64,000 nt of DNA, from contig JAPZRU010000007.1 of NCBI GenBank assembly GCA_027531255.1, positions 310,001-374,000 on the forward strand. The letters are read 5' to 3'. This DNA comes from Steroidobacteraceae bacterium (lineage in GTDB: Bacteria; Pseudomonadota; Gammaproteobacteria; Steroidobacterales; Steroidobacteraceae). Under the pieces are notes generated by a model. It saw nothing but the letters and a program-made list of their open reading frames with translations, was not told where the DNA came from and did not search any database. Below, one piece after another: positions 57,669-64,000 of this stretch; positions within the stretch are counted from its first letter, which is position 1; each line of letters starts with the position of its first letter. Position numbers and translations under genes: made by a program.

Positions 57669-58811
57669 TCAGGTCCAGCCCGGCGCCGGCGCGGCCAGGC
57701 CCAGCGCCTGGTCCCAGCCGTACAGGCGGTTCATCCACTGCACGGCGCCGCCGGCGGCGCCCTTCGTCAGGTTGTCGGCGACGCTCATCACGGCGACCGT
57801 CCGGCCGTTCGTGGTCGCGGACAGGTGCGCGTAGTTGCTGGCGACGACGTCCTTGAGGCGCGGCGCGGCGTCCAGCACCTTCACGAACGGCTGGCCGGCG
57901 TAGTACTCGCGCAGCCGCGCGACGACCTCGGCCGCCGTCATCGGCCGGGCGAGGCGCGCCTGCGTGGTGGCGTGGATGCCGCGTGCGAACGGGCCGGAGT
58001 GCGGCACGAAGTTGAGCGACGCCTCGACGCCGGTGACGGTCTTCGCCACCGCGACGACCTCCGGCGCGTGCCGGTGCGCGAGCGCGTTGTAGCTGTAGAG
58101 GTCGGAGTGCCGCTGCGGGTGGTGCGTGCCGGCCGTCGGCGTGCGGCCGGAGCCGGTGCTGCCGGTGACGCCCGAGACGTAGAGCTCCGGCTCCACGAGC
58201 CCGAGCTGCAGCAGCGGCACGATCGCGAGCAGCATCGTGGTCGCGAAGCAGCCGGGGTGGGCGACGTGAGGCGTATGGAGTTCCGCGAGGTGCTCGGGCA
58301 CCGCGCAGGTGAAGTCCGCCAGGCGCGCCGGCGCGCCGTGCGCGTGCTTGTAGACCCTCGCGTACGCCTCGGGGTCCGCGAAACGGTAGTCGGCCGAGAT
58401 GTCCACGAAGCGGGGCCGCGTGCCCGCCGCCTCCGCGTGCTTCAGCAGCCGGTCGATCAGCTCCGCGGACGGCCCGTGGGGCGCGGCGCAGAGCACCGCG
58501 GCGCTCGGCACGGAGGCGATCAGCGCCTGCACCTCGTCGAGCGCGGCGAAGGTCGCGTCCGGGTAGACGGCCGCGAGGTGCGGGAACTGCGCGCTCACCC
58601 GCTCGCCGGGCTTGGAGTCCGAGAGGATCGCGCGCAGCTCCAGCTTCGGATGCCCGGCGATCAGGCGCAGCAGCTCGCCGGCGACGTAGCCGGTGCCACC
58701 GAGCACGATCGTCGGGACGCGGGCCGCGGACGAACCCGCGGCGTGCCCGCGGCCGGCTTCCTGCGCGGCGTTCGCCGTCGTGCCGCCGCTCGTCGTTGCC
58801 GTCGCGCTCAT
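57669..58811 (-). CDS. argC: N-acetyl-gamma-glutamyl-phosphate reductase
   Basis: NADPH-dependent third step of arginine synthesis. The 380-residue product has TIVLGGTGYVAGELLRLI, the catalytic Cys in VAHPGCFATTMLLAIVPLL, SGVTGSTGSGRTPTAGTHHPQ, and the closing VADNLTKGAAGGAVQWMNRLYG. The first 30 residues (Gly/Thr/Ala-rich) precede the fold and are not conserved, so translation could start later. Starts 1 bp after the stop of the P-loop gene. Confidence 0.94.
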   Translation of the reverse strand: MSATATTSGGTTANAAQEAGRGHAAGSSAARVPTIVLGGTGYVAGELLRLIAGHPKLELRAILSDSKPGERVSAQFPHLAAVYPDATFAALDEVQALIASVPSAAVLCAAPHGPSAELIDRLLKHAEAAGTRPRFVDISADYRFADPEAYARVYKHAHGAPARLADFTCAVPEHLAELHTPHVAHPGCFATTMLLAIVPLLQLGLVEPELYVSGVTGSTGSGRTPTAGTHHPQRHSDLYSYNALAHRHAPEVVAVAKTVTGVEASLNFVPHSGPFARGIHATTQARLARPMTAAEVVARLREYYAGQPFVKVLDAAPRLKDVVASNYAHLSATTNGRTVAVMSVADNLTKGAAGGAVQWMNRLYGWDQALGLAAPAPGWT

Positions 58812-58812
58812 C

Positions 58813-59892
58813 TCACTCGCCCGCCGCGCGGACCGGGAACTTCTGCGCGAGCCCGGCCGCCTCGATCACGCGGTCGCCGAGGCCGGCGCCGTCCTGCATC
58901 GCGTTGAACGCGTGCACTCCCATCCGGTCCCGGATGATGTCCACGCCGACCTGGTTGTCGGTGGACGGCCCGGTGACGACCGCCGGCTCGATGCCGAAGG
59001 ACTCGCGCAGCAGCTTCACGCCACCCCAGGCGGCGACCGGGTCGTTCGCCGACAGCACGACGCCGGTGATCGCGTCGCGGATGTCGGGCGAAGCCAGGAT
59101 CGCCTCGACGCCATACGCGCCGAGGATGCCGTCGCCGAGTTCGAACACGACGACGTCCGGCTCGCCGCTGCACATCTCGGTCAGCATCGTGCGCGTCAGC
59201 GCGGGACCCACCTTCGCGGTCGTGGTGCCGACGCCGAAGTCGGTGAAGATCATGCTCTTGCGGGCGCCTGCATCCTCCATCGCGAGGATGTCGCGACGGA
59301 GCGAGACGCCGGTGGCCTTGAACGCGTGCACGTTCAGGCCGCGGTGGCGCATCCGCGCGATGATCGCGCACGCCGCCGCGGTCTTGCCGGCCTCCATGCA
59401 GGTGCCGGCCAGCGCGATCACCGGCACGCCCTTCGTGTCGAGCGTCGCGTCGTAGTCGAGCTTGCGGTAGCCGATCCGCGCCGGCACGCCGATGCGCTCG
59501 CCGAGGTAAGGGAACTGCAGCACGACGCCCATCACGCGGCAGTCGAACGGCCGGCCCTTCTCGGCGTTCACGCTCTCGCAGACGCCGAGCACGCCGCCGA
59601 TGTTCAGCATCTGGATCACGTCGCCCGGCCTGATCGAGTCGGGCACGCGCCCCGAGTAGCCGAACAGCGCCTTCCGGTGGCCGAGCGCGCCGACGACGAT
59701 GTCGCCCTTGGCGACCTTCGCCATGCGGCCGCTGGTCAGCTCCAGCGTGTTGTAGGTGCTCTTGTTGTTGAGCACCTCGACCACGACGACCACGCCCTCC
59801 TCGCAGGGGATGTCCTCGGCGATGCGCAGCTCGTGACCGAGCCCGCAGGCCTGGGTGATCGAGGCGATCTTGTCGACGACTACTGTGCGCAT
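58813..59892 (-). CDS. P-loop NTPase-like protein of the arginine operon, unassigned
   Basis: 359 residues in two parts. The N-terminal part (1-150) is rich in beta strands (EEGVVVVVEVLNNKSTYNTL, GDIVVGALGHRKALFGY, PGDVIQMLNIGGVLG). The C-terminal part has a Walker A-like GTCMEAGKTAAA (about 163-174), FKATGVSL, FTDFGVGTTTAKV and VVVFELGDGILGAYG, resembling dethiobiotin-synthetase/DUF1611-like ATPases. No acetyltransferase GNAT motif is present. It sits between argG and argC, tightly packed with argC (1 bp), so a role in arginine synthesis is likely. The operon lacks a recognisable acylglutamate synthase and a deacylase; this protein is a candidate for a missing function. Confidence 0.6.
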   Translation of the reverse strand: MRTVVVDKIASITQACGLGHELRIAEDIPCEEGVVVVVEVLNNKSTYNTLELTSGRMAKVAKGDIVVGALGHRKALFGYSGRVPDSIRPGDVIQMLNIGGVLGVCESVNAEKGRPFDCRVMGVVLQFPYLGERIGVPARIGYRKLDYDATLDTKGVPVIALAGTCMEAGKTAAACAIIARMRHRGLNVHAFKATGVSLRRDILAMEDAGARKSMIFTDFGVGTTTAKVGPALTRTMLTEMCSGEPDVVVFELGDGILGAYGVEAILASPDIRDAITGVVLSANDPVAAWGGVKLLRESFGIEPAVVTGPSTDNQVGVDIIRDRMGVHAFNAMQDGAGLGDRVIEAAGLAQKFPVRAAGE

Positions 59893-59970
59893 GTCGATCG
59901 GTCTTCCTTCTTCGTCGGCCGCTTCGCAGACCCGGTCGCACCGGCGACCGGGGTAAGTCCGCGGAGCGCG

Positions 59971-61194
59971 TCAGCGCGGAGCTGAACCAGCCCGCGCGTA
60001 GAACATCCCGGTCAGTGCCAGCATCTTCGAGTAGCCGAGCGCGTCCGCCGGGCTCCACTCGCCGGCGGCCTCGCCGTAGACGCCCTTCGAGGCGGCCATC
60101 AGCGAGTACGGCGAGGTGACGCCCTCGACGAACAGCGAGCCCGGCCGGAACAGCACCTTGACCTCGCCGGTGACGCGCTGCTGCGACGAGACCAGCAGCG
60201 CCTCGATGTCGCGGCACACCGGGTCGAGGTGCTGGCCTTCGTGCACGAGGTCGCCGTACGGCGCCGCGACCAGCTCCTTGATGCGCGCCTGCCTGCCCGT
60301 CAGCACCAGCTTCTCGAGCTCGCGGTGAGCGGTCAGCAGCACCTCCGCCGCCGGCGCCTCGAATGCGACGCGGCCCTTCGTGCCGATCACGGTGTCGCCG
60401 AGGTGGATGCCGCGGCCGATGCCGAAGGGACCTGCCAGCGCCTCGAGCCGCTCGACGATCGCGACCGGGTCCAGCGCCACGCCGTCGAGCGAGGAGGGCA
60501 CGCCCTGCGCGAAGCCGATCGTGTGCCGCTCCGGCGCGCGCGGGTTCGTGAACGCGTCCTTCGACAGCACCCACGCGTGGTCGGGGATGCTGTCGTTCGA
60601 GGTCAGCGTCTCCTTGCCGCCGATCGTCACGCCCCACAGTCCGCGGTTCACGGAGTAGGCGGCGCCGTAGGGCGGGATCGGGAGCTGGCGTTCCTCGAGG
60701 AACGCCAGCTGCTCGGGCCGCTTGAACGCGCGGTCGCGCACGGGCGCGAGGATCTCGATGCCGGGCGCGAGCGTGCGGATCGCGACCTCGAAGCGCACCT
60801 GGTCGTTGCCGGCCGCGGTGCAGCCGTGCGCGATCGTCGTCGAGCCGAGCTTCTTCGCCATCTCCGCCGCGACCTGCGCCTGCAGCACGCGCTCGGCGCC
60901 GACGCAGAACGGGTAGAGGTTGCCGCGGCGCGCGTTCCCCATCAGCAGGAACTTCAGCACCTTGTCGAAGTACTCCGCCTTCGCGGGCACGAGGTAGTGC
61001 GCCGCGGCGCCGAGCTGCGCGGCGCGCGTCTCGAGCACTTTCGCGGCCTCGGCGTCGATGCCGCCGGTGTCGACCGTGACCGTGACGACCGGGCGGCCGT
61101 AGGTCTCCCTGAGCCACGGCACGCAGAACGAGGTGTCGAGGCCGCCGGAGAACGCGAGCAGGATGGGCGTGGCGCCCGCCGAAGCAGTGGTCAT
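59971..61194 (-). CDS. argG: Argininosuccinate synthase
   Basis: ATP-dependent joining of citrulline and aspartate. The 407-residue product has the PP-loop LLAFSGGLDTSFCVPWL, VTVDTGGIDAEAAK, CTAAGNDQVRFE, the IPPYGAAYSVNRGLWG substrate loop and GIGRGIHLGDTVIGTKGRVAFEAP. Second gene of the operon, 22 bp after argR. A 78-bp spacer, the largest in the operon, separates it from the P-loop gene; I see no clear terminator in it. Confidence 0.95.
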   Translation of the reverse strand: MTTASAGATPILLAFSGGLDTSFCVPWLRETYGRPVVTVTVDTGGIDAEAAKVLETRAAQLGAAAHYLVPAKAEYFDKVLKFLLMGNARRGNLYPFCVGAERVLQAQVAAEMAKKLGSTTIAHGCTAAGNDQVRFEVAIRTLAPGIEILAPVRDRAFKRPEQLAFLEERQLPIPPYGAAYSVNRGLWGVTIGGKETLTSNDSIPDHAWVLSKDAFTNPRAPERHTIGFAQGVPSSLDGVALDPVAIVERLEALAGPFGIGRGIHLGDTVIGTKGRVAFEAPAAEVLLTAHRELEKLVLTGRQARIKELVAAPYGDLVHEGQHLDPVCRDIEALLVSSQQRVTGEVKVLFRPGSLFVEGVTSPYSLMAASKGVYGEAAGEWSPADALGYSKMLALTGMFYARAGSAPR

Positions 61195-61216
61195 GGAGAG
61201 GCCCTGGAGCGAAGAG

Positions 61217-61702
61217 TCAGACGTTGAAGATGGCGCGGAGGCGGTCGGTCGCCGCGCGCTGCGCGCGGGCGTCCGCCGTCGCGATGAAGATCGTGTCGTC
61301 GCCGGAGATCGTGCCGACGACCTCCGGCCACGCGGCGCGGTCGATCGCGAGCGCGACGCTCTGCGCGGCGCCGATCGTCGTGCGCAGCACCAGCAGGTTC
61401 GGGCCCGCGGGCTGCAGGCCCTGCACGAAGTCCGCGACCGCCTCGAACCCCGCAGCGGGCCCGGCCCCCGCGGCGTCCTCGGCGAGCACGTACCGGTCCC
61501 CGAGCTTCGCGACGCCGAGATCCCGCAGGTCGCGCGAGACGCTCGACTGCGTGACCTCGAAGCCTTCCCGTTCCAGCAGGCGCACGAGATCGGCCTGACG
61601 GCCGACGCGGACCGTCCGGATGATGCGCTTCAGCGCCTCGCGACGATCGGTGCTGCCGACCCGGGCGGCGTTGCTGCCAGTGCTGTGGGTGCCGTGGTGC
61701 AT
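61217..61702 (-). CDS. argR: Arginine repressor ArgR (hexameric type)
   Basis: 161 residues. The N-terminal winged helix ([47 protein letters not shown], with the SSVSRDL recognition helix) and the C-terminal arginine-binding oligomerisation domain ([35 protein letters not shown]) are both complete. Start: an ATG at 61723 lies between the predicted -10 box and the transcription start, so it cannot be used. The ATG at 61702 is the first usable codon and would leave a leader of only about 6 nt. First gene of the arginine operon, hence autoregulated. Confidence 0.9.
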   Translation of the reverse strand: MHHGTHSTGSNAARVGSTDRREALKRIIRTVRVGRQADLVRLLEREGFEVTQSSVSRDLRDLGVAKLGDRYVLAEDAAGAGPAAGFEAVADFVQGLQPAGPNLLVLRTTIGAAQSVALAIDRAAWPEVVGTISGDDTIFIATADARAQRAATDRLRAIFNV

Positions 61703-61742
61703 AAACTTGCGCGCATTCTGCATAAATATGCGGACGTGTCAA
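61696..61742 (-). promoter_or_regulatory. Arginine operon promoter with tandem ARG-box-like operators
   Basis: Reading leftward: TTGACA (61742-61737), 16-bp spacer, CAGAAT (61720-61715). Two ARG-box-like palindromes overlap it on the plus strand: TGCAT AAAT ATGCG (61719-61732), between the -35 and -10 boxes, and TGCAT AAAC TTGCG (61698-61711), around the start of transcription. Their centres are 21 bp apart, exactly the spacing of paired ARG boxes bound by an ArgR hexamer. The argR gene follows directly. Confidence 0.75.
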
Positions 61743-62659
61743 TGCCCGGCGCGGACGCCCGCGCGCCGGAACGGGATTCGGTCGTCGGCGTCGACGCCCT
61801 GGGCGGTCATCGGCACCACGCGCGGCGCACGCCGGCCGCGATCGAAGCCGCGGCCGACGAGGCGATCCGCCTCGCGCGCGAGCGCGGCGGGCGGGTCGGC
61901 CTCGTCGTGCTGGAGACGCCGGCGAACCCGACCGACAGCCTCGTGGACCTGCGGCTGCTGCGCGACATCGCCGGGCGCATCGGCACCGGGCAGCCCGGCG
62001 GGCGACCGCCGATCGCCGTGGACAACACGTTCCTCGGCCCCGTGTTCCAGAAGCCGCTCGAGCACGGCTCCGACCTCGTGATGTACTCGCCGACGAAGTA
62101 CGTCGGCGGCCACTCGGACCTCGTCGCCGGCGGCGTGGCCGGCTCGCGCGCCGCGATGAAGCCGGTGAAGGCGCTGCGCGGCGCGATCGGCACGCAGCTC
62201 GACCCGAACACCGCGTCGATGATCATGCGTTCGATGGAGGCGATGGCGCTGCGAATGCGCGCCTCCGCCGCGAACGCGCGCGTGGTCGCCGAGTATCTCG
62301 CGGAGCACCCGAAGGTGGCGTCCGTCAGTTACCTCGGCTTGCTCGCGCCCGGCGACAAGCGCCGCGCGGTGTTCGAGCAGCAGTGCGGCAGCGCCGGCTC
62401 GACCTTCGCGTTCTGCGTGAAGGGCGGGCAGGCGTAGGCGTTCCGGCTGCTGAACGCACTGCAGGTGATGCAGCTCGCGGTCAGCCTCGGCGGCACCGAG
62501 ACGCTGATCTCGCACCCGGCCTCGACGACCCACTCGGGCGTGCCGGCGGAACTGCGCGCGCGGCTCGGCGTGACGGACGCGATGATCCGCCTGAGCGTCG
62601 GCATCGAGAACGGGGACGACCTCGTCGCGGACCTGGAGCAGGCGCTCGGCCGCGTCTGA
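61742..62659 (+). pseudogene. Cystathionine gamma-synthase family gene, 5'-truncated and with an in-frame stop
   Basis: The readable homology starts at about 61830 and covers the PLP part and C-terminus of a gamma-family Cys/Met-metabolism enzyme: VLETPANPTDSLVDL, AVDNTFLGPVFQKPLEHGSDLV, the Schiff-base Lys in YSPTKYVGGHSDL, and GTQLDPNTASMIMRSMEAMALRM. The first third or more of the protein is absent, replaced by the argR promoter region. At 62435-62437 a TAG interrupts the frame where relatives have GAG (GGEAEAF); beyond it the same frame continues 73 codons ([31 protein letters not shown]) to a TGA at 62657. Everything indicates a decaying gene. Confidence 0.85.
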
Positions 62660-62825
62660 GGCGGGACGACGGCGGTCGCCCACGGCCACCGGTGCCGCGC
62701 CGCGCCCGGCCGGGCACGATGTCAAACGCGTGAAGCCCGGTTCCGCGATTGAGTAGACTGCGCGGGTCGCCCGACGGGGCGTCAGAACTACGCACGGGGG
62801 ACCGGCGCCACGCGCCGCGCACGCC

Positions 62826-64000
62826 ATGAGCACCATCGCCGACCCGGGTTCCGGCCCCGTCCCCGCACCGCCCCGCAACCGCCTGTCCCGCGCGCTCGAT
62901 GCGGTCGAGCGCGTCGGCAACCGCCTGCCGGACCCGGCGGTGCTGTTCCTGATCCTGCTCGGGATGGTCGCGCTGCTGTCCGCGTGGCTGTCCACCTTCA
63001 CGTTCACGGAGATCGACCCGCGCACGAAGGAGGCGATCGTCGTCAAGAACCTGCTGGCCGGCGAGAACCTGACCGCGTTCCTGTCGCAGCTGGTGCCGAC
63101 GTTCGTGAACTTCCCGCCGCTCGGCACCGTCCTGGTCGCGATGCTCGGCATCGGCGTCGCCGAGCACACCGGCTACATCCACGCGTCGCTGCGCGCCCTG
63201 CTGTCGGGCATCCGGAAGACGCTGCTGACGCCGATGGTCGCGGCGGTCGGCATCTTCAGCCACATCGCGGTGGACGCCGGCTACGTGCTCGTGGTGCCGC
63301 TCGGCGGACTGATCTTCTACGCGGCGGGCCGCCACCCGCTGGCCGGCATCGCGGCCGCGTTCGCGGGCGTCGCGGGCGGCTTCAGCGCGAGCTTCCTCCC
63401 GGCCGCGCTCGACCCGCTGCTGGCCGGCATCACGCAGGCCGCCGCGGGACTGGTGGACCCGAACGTCGCGGTCAACCCGCTCAACAACTACTACTTCACG
63501 CTGGCGTCCTCGTTCCTGATCATCGGCGTCATCTGGCTGCTGACGGACAAGCTGATCGAGCCGCGCCTGGCGGCCACGAGGGTCGACGCGGATCCGGCCG
63601 AGCTGCCGAAGCAGGAGGAGCTCACGCCGGAGCAGCGGCGCGGCCTGCGCTGGGGCACGGTTGCGATGCTCGCCGGCATCGTCGTGCTGGCGCTGACGGC
63701 GGTGCCGGGCGGATCGGCTTGGCGCAACGGGGCGGGGCTCCTCACCGCGCCGGACGCGCCGCTGATGCGCTCGATCGTGGCGCTGATCTTCGTGCTGTTC
63801 GTGATCCCGGGCGTGGTCTACGGTGCGATCGCGGGCACCGTGAAGAGCCACCGCGACGTGATCGCCGGCATGTCGAAGGCGATGAGCGGCATGGGCTACT
63901 ACGTGGTCCTGTCGTTCTTCGCCGCGCAGTTCATCGCTGCGTTCGGCCAGACGAACCTCGGCGCGCTGGTCGCGATCAAGGGTGCGGACGCGCTGCGCGA
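62826..64000 (+). CDS. AbgT family transporter (second), 3' end outside window
   Basis: 391 codons are visible from the ATG at 62826 to the window end. The family start NRLSRALDAVERVGNRLPDPAVLFLIL is followed by the periplasmic-loop and helix pattern of AbgT proteins: GTVLVAMLGIGVAEHTGYIHA, VDAGYVLVVPLGGLIFYAAGRHPLAGIAAAFAGVAGGFSASF and NNYYFTLASSFLIIG, plus FFAAQFIAAFGQTNLGALVAI. It lacks the long periplasmic insert of the copy at 30956. A possible TAGACT -10 box lies near 62754. Substrate unknown; p-aminobenzoyl-glutamate or dipeptide-like compounds are possible. Confidence 0.9.
   Translation, partial: MSTIADPGSGPVPAPPRNRLSRALDAVERVGNRLPDPAVLFLILLGMVALLSAWLSTFTFTEIDPRTKEAIVVKNLLAGENLTAFLSQLVPTFVNFPPLGTVLVAMLGIGVAEHTGYIHASLRALLSGIRKTLLTPMVAAVGIFSHIAVDAGYVLVVPLGGLIFYAAGRHPLAGIAAAFAGVAGGFSASFLPAALDPLLAGITQAAAGLVDPNVAVNPLNNYYFTLASSFLIIGVIWLLTDKLIEPRLAATRVDADPAELPKQEELTPEQRRGLRWGTVAMLAGIVVLALTAVPGGSAWRNGAGLLTAPDAPLMRSIVALIFVLFVIPGVVYGAIAGTVKSHRDVIAGMSKAMSGMGYYVVLSFFAAQFIAAFGQTNLGALVAIKGADALR

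Overview
The window is a very GC-rich, densely packed bacterial chromosome segment. The gene content points to the Gammaproteobacteria, probably a lineage near Xanthomonadales, Nevskiales or Steroidobacterales. The supporting signs are the smg-dprA-LysM block divergent from def-fmt-rsmB, an ntrY/ntrX pair, a sigma factor with DUF3619 and DUF3106 partners, AST-type arginine catabolism, and an arginine operon with an N-acetylornithine-type carbamoyltransferase. Many neighbouring genes overlap by ATGA or GTGA, so most of the window is organised as tight operons. I see no tRNA, rRNA, CRISPR array, prophage or insertion sequence.

Layout. 1-11.5 kb: end of an RskA-like anti-sigma factor, a deleted SDR gene, an HD hydrolase, xthA-prlC, gor, a gamma-carbonic anhydrase with an alpha/beta hydrolase, aroE, hemB, rlmJ. 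11.5-21.6 kb: large secreted subtilase, hemF, topA, smg, dprA, LysM protein. 21.9-30.4 kb: one co-directional run def-fmt-rsmB-DUF4390-ntrY-ntrX-MFS. The ntrX product has lost the ATPase signatures of its central domain. 30.4-41.1 kb: GNAT-AbgT, sodB, SPOR-argS, two tiny genes, priA with an inverted DnaA-box pair at its start, and a sigma factor operon. 41.3-53.2 kb: an outer-membrane barrel protein, then the likely cyanophycin/arginine utilisation locus, a 2-hydroxyacid dehydrogenase and a stand-alone RAM-domain protein. 53.3-61.7 kb: arginine biosynthesis operon argR-argG-X-argC-argD-argF'-argB-argH, read leftward. 61.7-64 kb: a broken cystathionine gamma-synthase family gene and the start of a second AbgT transporter.

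The most interesting system is at 42.1-51.8 kb. A leftward operon encodes an exported cyanophycinase, a CphZ/AotO-like zinc hydrolase, a GlxA/AraC-type regulator resembling the Pseudomonas ArgR, and arginine N-succinyltransferase. Divergent from it lie a TonB-dependent receptor and an OPT-family transporter. Read together, this looks like a scavenging route. Cyanophycin would be cut outside the cytoplasm to beta-Asp-Arg, imported, split to Asp and Arg, and the Arg fed into the AST pathway. About 2 kb beyond it sits the complete opposing pathway, arginine synthesis. That operon is controlled by an unrelated hexameric-type ArgR through a promoter carrying two ARG-box-like palindromes spaced 21 bp apart. 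The operon uses an acetylornithine-type carbamoyltransferase and carries an unassigned P-loop protein between argG and argC. It has no recognisable acetylglutamate synthase or deacetylase.
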